DNA from: CAZBMJ01 sp964493205
GTDB lineage: Bacteria > Myxococcota > UBA727 > JABDBI01
Assembly (NCBI GenBank): GCA_964493205.1
Contig: CAZBMJ010000007.1
Location: 14,570-78,569, forward strand
Length of the DNA: 64,000 nucleotides
Direction: 5' to 3'
Shown here: positions 43,112 through 53,055 of the stretch, piece after piece
Numbering within the stretch: the first letter of the stretch is position 1
How the letters are laid out: every line of letters starts with the position of its first letter
The notes under the pieces: model-generated
Told to the model about the DNA's origin: nothing
Seen by the model: the letters and a program-made list of their open reading frames with translations, nothing else
Databases searched by the model: none
Made by a program: the position numbers and the translations under genes

Positions 43112-44701
43112 TTATTTATCCAAACTACTAGTACCAAATATATCAAACTGCTCTTGATGAAAAGAACCCCTTGGCTTTACCGTTATATGTTTATTTAGTT
43201 TTTTTTCTATATTTTCTAAATTTTCATGTTCACTACCATAAATTAAATCAACAACTTCTGGATGAGCATGAACAACAATATTTGGTTCAAATAATAAAGA
43301 ACCTCGATTAAGCAAATCTCTAAATATTTCGTAAGCCACGCTTAGGCGCGATTTAAGAGTTCCCTTACCGTCACAATAAAAGCAAGGCTCACACATCATT
43401 CGCTCTAGGCTTTCTTTAGTTCTTTGCCTTGTCATTTCAACTAAACCAAGTTCAGATATTTTAACAACGTTACACCGAGCTTTATCTTTTTTTAAAGCCT
43501 CTATTAGGGCTTGTAAAACTTTATCACGATCATTTTGAGTATCCATATCTATAAAATCGACAATAACCATGCCGCCAATATTTCTTAGGCGAAGCTGGAA
43601 TGCCACTTCCTTAACTGCCTCTAAATTGGCTCTAAGTATTGTATCTTCTAAGTTACGCTTACCTACAAATTTACCGGTATTTACGTCAATTACAGTAAGC
43701 GCCTCTGCTTGATCGATTACTAAGTAGCCTCCTGATTTAAGCCAAACTTTTCTACTCATAGCTCGGCTAATTTCTGACTCTATGCCGTAGTGCTCAAAGA
43801 TAGGCTCTTTTTTTTCATAAAGCTCTATTTTATCAGATATAGATGAGTTAAAAACTTCTAAAAATTCTTTAGTTCTTAAAAAATCTTCTTTGCTGTCTAT
43901 TACTATTCTGTGTAATGAATCATGGGCCATATCTCTGGTGCATTTTAGTAAAATATCTAATTCTGGCTGGATAAGAGCTGGCGCTTTTAAAGCTTTTATA
44001 CGGTTTTCTATAGTTTGCCACAAAGATAATAAATAATCACAATCACATAAAATTTTTTCATCACTTACACCCAAAGAAACCGTTCTAGCAACAAAGCCTG
44101 AATCAGCTTTTTTTTTCAGTAGTAATAATTTTTTTAAACGTTCTCGCTCATCCTCTTCAGTTATTTTACGACTAACGCCTATATGATCATAGTTTGGCAT
44201 AAAAACCACATGCCGCCCAGGAATAGAAATATTACAACTCACTCTTGGACCCTTGGTACCTATAGGATCTTTAGTCACTTGTACAACTATTTCTTGCCCA
44301 GGTTTAAGCAAATCCTCAATTTTTACTTTAATCTTGGATTTAGTTTTTATCTCATAATCTGGCAATACAATAGCTTCTTCTAATTCTAAAGTTTTTGTGT
44401 CTTCTTCTTTTTCTTTAAATTCTTCTTCATCAATAAAATCTATAGGGTCAAGTTGAGGTGCAGACCTTAAAACATCGCCTACAAATAAAAAAGCAGCTTT
44501 ACCAATACCAAGTTCAATAAAAGCTGCTTGCATGCCTGGCAATACTCTTTGGACTTTCCCTAAGTAAATATTACCTAAAAGGCCTCTATCAGAATTTCGC
44601 TCTATCATTATCTCAGTAACGACACCAGCTTCAACATAAGCTATTCTAGTTTCAAAAGAAGCTACACTTACAATTAGCTGATCGCTCAAGATAGTACCCA
44701 C
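43112..44701 (-). CDS. rng: ribonuclease E/G
   Basis: Endoribonuclease for rRNA maturation and mRNA decay. 529 residues, RNase G-sized with no long degradosome tail. An S1-like domain (GNIYLGKVQRVLPGMQAAFI) is interrupted by an acidic insertion (about 88-125, rich in Glu/Lys). The catalytic Asp residues are in VIDVNTGKFVG and VIVDFIDM, and the Zn-link is CEPCFYCDGKG. The start is a GTG at 44701 without a clear ribosome binding site; a TTG at 44689 is an alternative. It follows the amino-acid dehydrogenase gene by 17 bases. Confidence 0.92.
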   Translation of the reverse strand: MGTILSDQLIVSVASFETRIAYVEAGVVTEIMIERNSDRGLLGNIYLGKVQRVLPGMQAAFIELGIGKAAFLFVGDVLRSAPQLDPIDFIDEEEFKEKEEDTKTLELEEAIVLPDYEIKTKSKIKVKIEDLLKPGQEIVVQVTKDPIGTKGPRVSCNISIPGRHVVFMPNYDHIGVSRKITEEDERERLKKLLLLKKKADSGFVARTVSLGVSDEKILCDCDYLLSLWQTIENRIKALKAPALIQPELDILLKCTRDMAHDSLHRIVIDSKEDFLRTKEFLEVFNSSISDKIELYEKKEPIFEHYGIESEISRAMSRKVWLKSGGYLVIDQAEALTVIDVNTGKFVGKRNLEDTILRANLEAVKEVAFQLRLRNIGGMVIVDFIDMDTQNDRDKVLQALIEALKKDKARCNVVKISELGLVEMTRQRTKESLERMMCEPCFYCDGKGTLKSRLSVAYEIFRDLLNRGSLLFEPNIVVHAHPEVVDLIYGSEHENLENIEKKLNKHITVKPRGSFHQEQFDIFGTSSLDK

Positions 44702-44718
44702 AGTTTTAAGTTTTATGG

Positions 44719-45825
44719 CTAGAGTAACCCTCTACCCCTTTTTTGCAAATTGAATCCTTGCCTATTTCTTTTTAAATGTGCAATAGATTCTATTCTTGAT
44801 TCAGCTATTTCGTTAGCTGCCCTCAAAGATGAAATCCCTTTTCTAGAAGAAATCTCAAATATTTTCTTTACAATATCAAAGATACCCGCAACTTGAGACA
44901 ACGCATATTTACGATTATAACCATTGATCTCGCTATAAACATTTATTAGCCCTCCAGCAGAAATAACAAAATCTGGAGTATATAAAATATTTTTCATAGC
45001 TAACGAGGCTTGATCTGCTTCTTCATTCTGTAAAACATTGTTAGCGCACCCTGCAACTATTTTACAATTTAATCTAGGAATACTGTTAGAGTTTATAGCT
45101 CCACCTAAAGCACAAGGTGCAAAAATATCACAATTTACATCATAAATTTCATTAACAGGAACAAAAATAATTCCTTCATACGCTTCTTTTACTCTTTTAA
45201 TTGCTTCTATATCAATATCTGTAGCGATAACTTTTGCTTTTGCAGCAAGCAAATGCTTAATCAAATAAAACCCAACATGGCCTACCCCTTGTATGGCGAT
45301 TGTTCTACCAGCAAAATCATCACTGCCAAAAGTTTGATGTAATGCAGCTCTCATACCATGATAAACACCTAAAGCTGTAACTGGGCTTGGATCACCAGAA
45401 CCACCAAATGCTCTAGGTATGCCGGTTACAAAATCTGTTTCTTGTCTAATCCATTCCATATCAACAACCGTAGTACCAACATCTTCAGCTGTGATATAGC
45501 GACCAGATAAGCTTTGCACAAATCTACCAAATGCTCTAAACAAGCTTTCTGACTTCATAGATTTAGAGTCACCGATAATAACAGCTTTACCTCCACCAAG
45601 ATTAAGACCAGAGATGGCAGCTTTATAGGTCATGCCTCTTGATAATCTTAAAACATCTTGCAAAGCTTCTGATTCGTTTTGATAATGCCACATCCTGCAA
45701 CCACCCAATGCTGGGCCTAAAACAGTATTATGAATAGCTATAATCGCTTTTAATCCCGAATATTTATCGTTACAATAAATAACTTGTTCGTGATCTTTGT
45801 TGGATATTTCGTCAAAAATTCTCAT
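44719..45825 (-). CDS. leucine dehydrogenase-like amino-acid dehydrogenase
   Basis: 368 residues of the Glu/Leu/Phe/Val dehydrogenase family. The substrate domain has GPALGGCRMW and GLNLGGGKAVIIGD with Lys80, the same number as the catalytic Lys of Bacillus leucine dehydrogenase; Lys68 is also present. The NAD domain has the dinucleotide loop GVGHVG. It deaminates branched-chain amino acids to 2-oxo acids. Leu versus Val or Phe preference cannot be read. Upstream of rng on the same strand. Confidence 0.9.
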   Translation of the reverse strand: MRIFDEISNKDHEQVIYCNDKYSGLKAIIAIHNTVLGPALGGCRMWHYQNESEALQDVLRLSRGMTYKAAISGLNLGGGKAVIIGDSKSMKSESLFRAFGRFVQSLSGRYITAEDVGTTVVDMEWIRQETDFVTGIPRAFGGSGDPSPVTALGVYHGMRAALHQTFGSDDFAGRTIAIQGVGHVGFYLIKHLLAAKAKVIATDIDIEAIKRVKEAYEGIIFVPVNEIYDVNCDIFAPCALGGAINSNSIPRLNCKIVAGCANNVLQNEEADQASLAMKNILYTPDFVISAGGLINVYSEINGYNRKYALSQVAGIFDIVKKIFEISSRKGISSLRAANEIAESRIESIAHLKRNRQGFNLQKRGRGLL

Positions 45826-45899
45826 AAATTTATCCTTACTAACTAAACATGCTTTTTTTATTATATCTGATTTTAGAATTTTTATTTAATAAAGCATCG

Positions 45900-46697
45900 C
45901 TATTTTACAAAACCATAAAAAGATTTTTTAGCATCACCAATTTGCATAACAGTAAAAACAGATTTGTCATTTTGATCAATAATGGCAATAACCTTTATTT
46001 TTCCTCCCGGCTGACATATTTCTATTTCTTGAAGGGTACTTTTTTTGTTTAAGCTAAACCATGCACAAGCAGACGCAATAGCCGCACTACCACAACTTTT
46101 AGTAAAGCCTACTCCTCTTTCAAAAACAACAGAATGTACTTGTTCATCAGCCACCCAAACAAAACTATGATTATAAAGTGAAAAATCTTTACAAATTATT
46201 TCGATATTTTTTAAGTATTTTTCAACATCAGGCTTATGATCAAAGATCCAAATAAGATGCAAATTTTTTATATCAGCTCTAAATGCTGCTAGGTAAGAAA
46301 AATTAGGTTTTTCAAATTCTCTATATTTTTTAACCAAGCATTGGTTCATAGTAACTAAAATTTCGTTATTAAGTTTTTTAGCCACATAATAAGCACCGCT
46401 TAATTTTATAGTTATGCTTGAATAAAAAATATTATTATCAAAAAACCATCTAGCTACACATCTAAGGCCATTGCCGCAATTGTAGGCTTCGCTACCATCA
46501 GCATTCATAACTCTCAGGTTAATACTATCATCAATAACTTCAACAAATAAAATTCCGTCTGCCCCAATACTCATATGTCTATTGCATAATAAAAATAAAT
46601 TTTTATCATATTCTTGTTCAATTAAAATGAAATCATTGCCATTAGCTTGGTATTTATAAAATAAAATTTCTGTTAAATTGTTTTTAGTCATTATCAT
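45900..46697 (-). CDS. dapF: diaminopimelate epimerase
   Basis: Converts LL- to meso-diaminopimelate for peptidoglycan and lysine. 265 residues with pseudo-twofold domains. The two catalytic cysteines are Cys74 in AYNCGNGLRCVA and Cys202 in TKSCGSAA; YQANGNDFILIE near the N-terminus is the usual opening. Possible starts are a GTG at 46700 and ATGs at 46697 and 46691; none has a strong ribosome binding site. Divergent from a lipoprotein gene 15 bases away. Confidence 0.92.
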   Translation of the reverse strand: MIMTKNNLTEILFYKYQANGNDFILIEQEYDKNLFLLCNRHMSIGADGILFVEVIDDSINLRVMNADGSEAYNCGNGLRCVARWFFDNNIFYSSITIKLSGAYYVAKKLNNEILVTMNQCLVKKYREFEKPNFSYLAAFRADIKNLHLIWIFDHKPDVEKYLKNIEIICKDFSLYNHSFVWVADEQVHSVVFERGVGFTKSCGSAAIASACAWFSLNKKSTLQEIEICQPGGKIKVIAIIDQNDKSVFTVMQIGDAKKSFYGFVK

Positions 46698-46712
46698 CAC
46701 TTTTAGGTTTAT

Positions 46713-47369
46713 ATGAAAAAACTATATTTTATAGCCATTATTCTTTTAAGTTCTTGCAAAACTTTTTGGCCCACTGACACAAAAAAAAGTTTAGGCACCT
46801 TTTGGCTTAACAAATCTATGTTTGCAGGTCAATTCTGTGACCATGATAACCTAAGTTTAATAGATTACCGTCCATTTAAGTATCTAAATAATCTTAAAGA
46901 TACAAATAACGAACTTTGCTCTGTACAACAACAAGACATAATAAAAGCAGGCACTAAAGCTGAAATAATAGAGATAAAATATACTGATCAAGTTTTAGTT
47001 TTCTTAAAAATTGCTAGAGAAAGAGGTCAAGTAAGTTTTTTCAGAGATAATTTATATGTATTTTTAATGCCTGATCATGTTATTCAAAAAGAAGAAGTTA
47101 GAAAATACTTAAGCCAATTTTTAACTAACAAAGACCCAAACCCTTGGCTAATTACTCAAAAAGAATATATACAAAAAGCTATTTGGAGCAAAGAACCTGC
47201 ATTTGGCATGAATAGAGAACATTTAAAAGCTGCACTAGGTTTGCCTTTAAGTACCCAAAAGTTAACTAAAACTTCCATCAACGAAGAACAAGAACTTTGG
47301 CATTATGATAACTACATAATTACACTTGAAGAGCAAGAAGTTATTAAAATAAATAAGATAAGTTATTAG
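46713..47369 (+). CDS. lipoprotein of unknown function
   Basis: 218 residues. Lipoprotein signal: MKKLYFIAIILLSSC, lipobox LSSC with Cys15. The mature chain has no recognised motif; the end (about 150-215) forms a KAAWGxP-like segment (FGMNREHLKAALGLPLSTQ, then ELWHYDNYIITLEEQEV). This pattern recalls the SmpA/BamE-type small beta-alpha fold, in which a protein-specific constant and WxY follow. AGG precedes the ATG. Next gene starts 10 bases later. Confidence 0.65.
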   Translation: MKKLYFIAIILLSSCKTFWPTDTKKSLGTFWLNKSMFAGQFCDHDNLSLIDYRPFKYLNNLKDTNNELCSVQQQDIIKAGTKAEIIEIKYTDQVLVFLKIARERGQVSFFRDNLYVFLMPDHVIQKEEVRKYLSQFLTNKDPNPWLITQKEYIQKAIWSKEPAFGMNREHLKAALGLPLSTQKLTKTSINEEQELWHYDNYIITLEEQEVIKINKISY

Positions 47370-47379
47370 GAGAATATAA

Positions 47380-48354
47380 ATGCGCTTAATATTATTTTTA
47401 TTCTGTATAATAATTACTATTTTATACACAACCAATGTAACTAATTATGAGCAAGAAATAAAAAATGCACTCTCAAATCAAGAAGTTTTAAAAATTGAAC
47501 AAATTACTACTGGCCTATCTGACTCAAAAATTTATAAAGTTATTCTAGAAAATAAAAAAATTTTTATCGCTAGGTTTTTAGATCCTAAAAGAGATCTTAA
47601 AGAGCGCAAATGGGAAATTAGCCTAATGCAAGAAACGGCCAAAAAAAGCATTTCTCCAGCTATTATTTATTCTTCGCCAAGCCAAGACTTGATTATTATG
47701 GACTATATTGATGGCAAAAATTTCAATCAAACTTTTTTAGGAGATCCTTTACTTAAAAAATTAGCAAGTAATTTAAAAATTTTGCATTCAATAAGAATAC
47801 CAGAACACACTATTAAAATTGAAACTTTGGAAAAGAAATTTTTTGTAAAATCTTCTACCCAAGAATATCAACATTTTCTAAGTATGTTTCGAGCCTTAGA
47901 AAAAGATTTTCTTGCCAATTCAACCATAACCATTACCCACACAGATCTTCATCCTGGTAATTTGCTTGCAGATAAAGAAAATGTGTGGATAATTGATTGG
48001 CAAGATGCGGGTCTCTATGGCCCACTTTTTGATGTTGCGCGTGTGGCACTTGAATTAAGCTTGGTGTTATCGCCTGAACAAGAAAATGCTTTTCTTAAAG
48101 ATTATTTTGAAAGAGAAATGACACAAGAAGAAATTACAAGTTATAAAAAAGCAAAAGCATTAGTTACTATGAAAATAATCGACTCATTGGTTCATGCTTA
48201 TACAAAAAACTCTTCTGAAGAAGATAAAAATTCTAAAATAACAGAACTTTTTACTAAAGCTAAGCTTGGAATTGAAATCACCAACCCCATGCAAGATCAA
48301 GAATCGCTGATTATTTATTTACTCAAAGAGTTATTTAAAGCTATGGGTATTTAA
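47380..48354 (+). CDS. aminoglycoside/choline kinase-fold protein with an export signal
   Basis: 324 residues. The C-lobe is a typical APH/choline-kinase active site: Brenner loop HTDLHPGNLL (Asp189 catalytic, Asn194) and metal-binding IIDWQDAG (Asp206), followed by GPLFDVARVALEL. The N-lobe (about 35-115) is present. Unusually, residues 2-20 are a continuous hydrophobic segment resembling a signal peptide or anchor. AGGAG lies 8 bases before that ATG and no downstream start exists before residue 84. The kinase domain would then sit outside the cytoplasm, where ATP is scarce. Possible substrates: choline, ethanolamine or a sugar. Confidence 0.8.
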   Translation: MRLILFLFCIIITILYTTNVTNYEQEIKNALSNQEVLKIEQITTGLSDSKIYKVILENKKIFIARFLDPKRDLKERKWEISLMQETAKKSISPAIIYSSPSQDLIIMDYIDGKNFNQTFLGDPLLKKLASNLKILHSIRIPEHTIKIETLEKKFFVKSSTQEYQHFLSMFRALEKDFLANSTITITHTDLHPGNLLADKENVWIIDWQDAGLYGPLFDVARVALELSLVLSPEQENAFLKDYFEREMTQEEITSYKKAKALVTMKIIDSLVHAYTKNSSEEDKNSKITELFTKAKLGIEITNPMQDQESLIIYLLKELFKAMGI

Positions 48355-48389
48355 TAATTCAGTTTATTTTTTAGCATGTTAGTAAGTTT

Positions 48390-48424
48390 CGTGAAATTTG
48401 AACAGACATGTTGCAAATTTCATG
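48390..48424. promoter_or_regulatory. long dyad upstream of the DUF4143 ATPase gene
   Basis: CGTGAAATTTG (48390-48400) and CAAATTTCATG (48414-48424) are inverted copies with one mismatch. Between them AACA-GACA-TGTT is itself symmetric. The whole block ends 13 bases before the ATG at 48438, so a protein bound there would block transcription or translation. Confidence 0.55.
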
Positions 48425-48437
48425 ATATACAGTTTTT

Positions 48438-49601
48438 ATGGAAAGGACAGAATACCTAAACACTATAACAACTGAATTTGCTATAAATCCTGTGGTAGCT
48501 ATCTTAGGACCGAGGCAATGTGGTAAGACTACGCTTGCGAGAACTTTTATTAAAAGTTCTCCTAATTTTAACCAAGCTAATTATTTTGATTTAGAAGATC
48601 CTACTCATTTAGATAGGCTTCAAAATAATCCCAAATTAAGCTTATCTCTGCTTAGTGGATTAGTAGTTATTGATGAAATACAAAGAGTTCCCGAATTATT
48701 TACATTAATAAGGGTCTTAGTTGATGATGAAAACCTTAATCTTACATTTTTAATTTTGGGTAGCGCTTCAAAAGAGCTGATTCGTCAATCATCAGAAACC
48801 CTAGCTGGACGTATAAGTACTATCGAGATTACTCCTTTTTCACTACATGAAACAAAAGAACAAAAGCTACTATGGTTAAGAGGTGGATTTCCTAAATCTT
48901 ATTTGGCAAATACTGAGGAAATTAGCTTTAATTGGCGTAAAAGTTACATATCGACATTTTTAGAACGAGATATACCAGAGCTTGGTATTCAAATAGATCC
49001 TCAAAACCTTAGACGATTTTGGATGATGATTGCTCATTATCATGGAAATATAATAAATATGTCGGAAGTAGGCAATTCTTTAAGCATTAGCCATACCACA
49101 GTAAAGCGTTATTTAGATGTTTTAACAGGTACTTTTATGATTAGGCAGTTAAAGCCCTGGTTTGCAAATATAAGCAAAAGACAAGTAAAACAGCCAAAAA
49201 TATTTATTAGAGATAGTGGTATACTTCATAATTTATTAAGCATAAAAGACGAAAATTCTCTTTTATTACACCCAAAATTAGGCGCCTCATGGGAAGGCAT
49301 GGCGCTTGAACAAGTCATAAATATTTTTAAAGCTGACCCGCAAGACTGTTATTTTTGGGGAGTTCATAACCAAGGCGAACTTGATTTAATGATCATAAAA
49401 GATGGAAAAAAAATAGGTTTTGAATTTAAATTTTCTCAAACGGGTAAGCTTACGCCTTCAATGAAAATGGCTATAACAAATTTAGAATTAGATTCGCTTA
49501 ACATAGTAGTCCCGTTAGACACTCACTACCCACTAGATACCAATATAAATGTTATAGGATTAATAAATTTAGAAAAAACATTACTTAGCAGTACGCCATA
49601 A
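48438..49601 (+). CDS. AAA ATPase with DUF4143 domain
   Basis: 387 residues. N-terminal ATPase with Walker A GPRQCGKT (24-31), Walker B LVVIDE (75-80) and a sensor region LILGSASKELI, then a helical winged-helix part (NSLSISHTTVKRYLDVL) and the DUF4143 C-terminus, which ends in a PD-(D/E)xK-like fold (WGVHNQGELDLMI, KIGFEFK). Such genes are common single accessory genes of unknown job. Its 3' end overlaps rodA, convergent, by 21 bases. Confidence 0.88.
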   Translation: MERTEYLNTITTEFAINPVVAILGPRQCGKTTLARTFIKSSPNFNQANYFDLEDPTHLDRLQNNPKLSLSLLSGLVVIDEIQRVPELFTLIRVLVDDENLNLTFLILGSASKELIRQSSETLAGRISTIEITPFSLHETKEQKLLWLRGGFPKSYLANTEEISFNWRKSYISTFLERDIPELGIQIDPQNLRRFWMMIAHYHGNIINMSEVGNSLSISHTTVKRYLDVLTGTFMIRQLKPWFANISKRQVKQPKIFIRDSGILHNLLSIKDENSLLLHPKLGASWEGMALEQVINIFKADPQDCYFWGVHNQGELDLMIIKDGKKIGFEFKFSQTGKLTPSMKMAITNLELDSLNIVVPLDTHYPLDTNINVIGLINLEKTLLSSTP

Positions 49602-50912
49602 ACAAACATTAACAACTAAGCCTAACGATAGCATACTGGTAGTCATGGCTGAGCCGCCGTAGCTGATTAATAGCAAAGGCACACCGGCAACAGGTAAAAT
49701 GCCTGTGACCATGCCTATATTAACCATTACGTGAACAAAAATATTAGCGGCCACTCCAACACAAATTAATTGAGAAAATTTATCGCTGGTTTTTAAGCAT
49801 ATTTTTAAACAAGCCGTGATTACTAAAAAGTAAAGAAACAATAAAAATACACAAAATAAAAACCCCCACTCCTCAGCCCAAACACTAAAAGCAAAATCGG
49901 TAGAATTTTCAGGCAAGAAGGATAATTGCGTTTGAGTTCCCCCGCTAAAGCCTTTACCTATGGCTTTTCCTGAACCAATGGCTATTATAGATTGCATAGC
50001 CTGATAGCCATCTCCTTGTAGATCTGCTTCTTGATTTAAAAATGAAACAATACGCTGCTTTTGATAATCTTTAAGAACCGTAAAATAAGCTCCGGTCGCA
50101 ATAAAAATAAAAGCAATAAAACCAATAAGCAAAGATGAACGAGAAATTCCTACATATAAAAACATAATGGCACAAATAGAAAGTATAATAATTCCAGTGG
50201 CCAAATCTGGTTCAACCGCTACAAGTAGAAAAGGTACAATAGCAATATCGATTGGTGCGATAAAAATAGAAAAATTTAAACCGTTTTTTCCTAAACTTAC
50301 AAAGCATAAAAAGAGCCATATAAGCCAACCACATAAAATGCCCAGCATTAAGCCAATCCCAATATTGCTAGTTAAAAACTGGTCTGATAAAAAATCAGAT
50401 AAAAAAGAATCGCTATGACTACTTTTTATTAAAAACCCTATTAATAAAAGCATTACTCCAATAGGTCTAGAAAGATTAAGAGGTTTTAATAAGCTAAGTA
50501 AGGTATAACCTTTTTGAGGCCAATACAAAGAACAATAGCGCGCGATTGCCAAAATGACGGCTAACTTTGCAGGATCAGATGGCTGCAATCTAAATGCCCC
50601 AAGAACTAACCACCTTTGAGCCCCCTTTGCACTGGTTCCCACAACTAAAACTAATAATAATAAAAATATTGCTGCAGCATAGACAAAAAAAGAAGCTCGT
50701 TTAATCATACGAGTATTTATAAAAGATAAGATAGTCATTAAAAAAAAAGCAAAACCAAACTTAGTCATTTGACTTAAATACAGATCAGGTCGTGTAGCTT
50801 GAGCAGCAGATGCTAAGTTTATAATGCCTATTAAAACAATAAAAAATAACGGCACCAAAATAGAAAAAGGTATACGATAATAAATTTTATTAAAAAATCC
50901 TGGCTCAATCAT
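49581..50912 (-). CDS. rodA: rod-shape peptidoglycan polymerase RodA
   Basis: SEDS-family glycosyltransferase that polymerises lipid II in the elongasome with PBP2. 443 residues (E. coli ~370). Ten or so helices; the conserved block WAEEWGF, the QAMQSIIAIGSG segment, KGFSGGTQTQLSFLPENSTDF and GVPLLLISYGGSAM are all present. The extra length is a loop around residues 145-190. Its ATG overlaps the mrdA stop by 4 bases. Last gene of the mre operon. Confidence 0.94.
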   Translation of the reverse strand: MIEPGFFNKIYYRIPFSILVPLFFIVLIGIINLASAAQATRPDLYLSQMTKFGFAFFLMTILSFINTRMIKRASFFVYAAAIFLLLLVLVVGTSAKGAQRWLVLGAFRLQPSDPAKLAVILAIARYCSLYWPQKGYTLLSLLKPLNLSRPIGVMLLLIGFLIKSSHSDSFLSDFLSDQFLTSNIGIGLMLGILCGWLIWLFLCFVSLGKNGLNFSIFIAPIDIAIVPFLLVAVEPDLATGIIILSICAIMFLYVGISRSSLLIGFIAFIFIATGAYFTVLKDYQKQRIVSFLNQEADLQGDGYQAMQSIIAIGSGKAIGKGFSGGTQTQLSFLPENSTDFAFSVWAEEWGFLFCVFLLFLYFLVITACLKICLKTSDKFSQLICVGVAANIFVHVMVNIGMVTGILPVAGVPLLLISYGGSAMTTSMLSLGLVVNVCLWRTAK

Positions 50913-53050
50913 TTAATTTCACCCAACTGTTGTTCTTGCCATTTTTTCATTAATCTAATGGCAACAGGAGCAGAATAACTACTACCAAAGCCTGCATGTT
51001 CAGTCATTACTATGACTACTATTTGAGGTTTTTCTTTTGGATAAAGACCTGCAAACCATGCATGATCTCTGTGTTCATAAACAACATCTTCGGCATTAAC
51101 ATGGTCTACTTGCTTTGATAAGGCCACAACTTGAGCTGTACCAGTTTTACCAACTATTTGGATTTTATTTTGCTTTATCCAATCAGCAATATCTGCAAAC
51201 TTAGGATTATAACGAATTCCATAAGCGGACCCCCCAGGTTCTGTTACATAGGAAAGCCCTTCAAGAATTTCGTCAAAATCTTCAACACCTTCTGTTATGC
51301 TTTCTTTTAATTCTTTATCAAATAATTTTATAATTTTGCCATTTGAATCCTGAATTTCACTAACAATTTGGGGTTTATAAACTTTACCACCATTTGCAAG
51401 TGCAGCATAAGCTACAGCCGCTTGTATAGGCGTCACAGCTAAATCACCTTGACCAATGGACATATTAACTACAAATCCTGGAGCTACATAACCAAATCGC
51501 TTTAAATAATATTGCTTGGTTGGAACAATACCAGTTACCTCTCCCAATAAATCTATGCCTGTCTTTTGACCAAAACCAAGCTTTAATGACGTATTAGCCA
51601 GATTCTCTAAACCAAGTCTATGACCAAGTTCATAATAATAACCATCACAAGATTTTTTTAAGGAATCAGCCAAAGCAATAGGACCATGACCTGTACGTAA
51701 AAAACATCTCCATTGGGTTTTATGTATTTTATAAGTACCAGAACAATTATGATGATAGGATGTGGAAATAAGTTTTTTATTTAATCCAGAAACTGCGGTA
51801 ACAACTTTAAAAATACTCCCTGGAGAATAATGGTCTTGAACTGCCTTGTTTTTAAATGGTCTCTTTTTGTCCGTGAGCAATACTTTAAAAAACTCTGAAT
51901 TATCAGCGCTAATAATTTTATTGGGGTCAAAAGTTGGAAAACTCGCCAAGGCTAAAATAAAACCTGTATTAATATCCATTACTACAACAGAACCAGATTC
52001 ACCTAAAAAAAATTCTTGGGCAGATTTTTGTAAATCATAATCAATAGTTAATTTAAGATTAGCTCCAGGCTTAGATTCAATAATCCTTTCGTGCCCTAAT
52101 AAGTCATTCTCCCAGGATTCACTAAAACGTCTCCCTTTAGCATCTACAACAACTTTTTCTATACCGTCTTGGCCTCGCAAATATTCTTCATAAGTAGCCT
52201 CAATACCCTTTCTACCAATATAATCACCTGAGCGATATTTTCCTGAATTTTGCTGTAATTCATTAAGAGAGATTTGATTTAAAAAACCTATTAAGTGTGT
52301 GGCAAAATCACCATGCATATATCGTCTTCGCTGTGAAGGAGTTACAGAAATACCCGATAGCAATCCAAGTGAAATAGCATTTTCAATACGGGCATACACA
52401 TCAAAACCAACGTCTTCAATAAGCAGTGTTGGCTTAAAAGTCCCCAAACCTTGAGCTTTTTTATGGGCTTTAGACCATAAATCTCCTAAATTCTCACCCT
52501 TGTTTAGAAGATTTTTAAGCCTCTCAAGAGATTGCTTTTGGCTAGGAAAACTTTGACTATTAATTTTCACCTGACAAAACTTATCATATGTATTAGCGTA
52601 GCTTACTGTTATGCCACTAATAAATTCTAGCCTCGCTATCTCTTTTACTTTGTCACACGAAGACCTTGCTAATTTATTAACTAAAACAATATCCTCATCA
52701 ATAGAATTTCTGTTCCATAGTAAAAGCTCTTTATCAATTTCACGCAAGTCTTTTGGCTTTATTTTTAGAGCAGAAGATAATAATCTAAGACTCTTCATGC
52801 TGTCAGGTAGAAGTGAAAATGTGACAAAAACATCATAAGAAAGCCTATTATCAACTAAAACTTTGCCGTTTTTATCAATAATTTTGCCCCTGTTATGTTT
52901 GATTACCCTTTCTTGCACAAAGTTACTTTGGGAACGCTCCAAAAAATATTGGCCTTGAATTATTTGCAAATAATAAAGTCTTGCGACCAAAACTAAAAAT
53001 GCACAAAGTGTAACTAAAATAAACAAACGTATTTTTTGTTCTAAAGGCAT
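50909..53050 (-). CDS. mrdA: penicillin-binding protein 2 (elongasome transpeptidase)
   Basis: 713 residues, longer than E. coli PBP2 (633). N-terminal anchor (about 8-25), pedestal domain (FVQERVIKHNRGKIIDKNG), then the transpeptidase with SPGSIFK (Ser412 nucleophile, Lys415), SCDGYYYE (SxN-type variant SCD) and KTGTAQ (Lys635). It crosslinks side-wall peptidoglycan with RodA, whose gene is translationally coupled. The extra length lies mainly in the N-terminal part (about 115-225). Confidence 0.94.
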   Translation of the reverse strand: MPLEQKIRLFILVTLCAFLVLVARLYYLQIIQGQYFLERSQSNFVQERVIKHNRGKIIDKNGKVLVDNRLSYDVFVTFSLLPDSMKSLRLLSSALKIKPKDLREIDKELLLWNRNSIDEDIVLVNKLARSSCDKVKEIARLEFISGITVSYANTYDKFCQVKINSQSFPSQKQSLERLKNLLNKGENLGDLWSKAHKKAQGLGTFKPTLLIEDVGFDVYARIENAISLGLLSGISVTPSQRRRYMHGDFATHLIGFLNQISLNELQQNSGKYRSGDYIGRKGIEATYEEYLRGQDGIEKVVVDAKGRRFSESWENDLLGHERIIESKPGANLKLTIDYDLQKSAQEFFLGESGSVVVMDINTGFILALASFPTFDPNKIISADNSEFFKVLLTDKKRPFKNKAVQDHYSPGSIFKVVTAVSGLNKKLISTSYHHNCSGTYKIHKTQWRCFLRTGHGPIALADSLKKSCDGYYYELGHRLGLENLANTSLKLGFGQKTGIDLLGEVTGIVPTKQYYLKRFGYVAPGFVVNMSIGQGDLAVTPIQAAVAYAALANGGKVYKPQIVSEIQDSNGKIIKLFDKELKESITEGVEDFDEILEGLSYVTEPGGSAYGIRYNPKFADIADWIKQNKIQIVGKTGTAQVVALSKQVDHVNAEDVVYEHRDHAWFAGLYPKEKPQIVVIVMTEHAGFGSSYSAPVAIRLMKKWQEQQLGEIK

Positions 53051-53055
53051 ATTAT

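Noticed and set aside
47380..48354. Reading this gene as AmgK, partner of the MurU-like enzyme, in a peptidoglycan-recycling pathway
   Set aside because: The genes are 12 kb apart, and the N-terminal hydrophobic segment does not fit a cytoplasmic sugar kinase.
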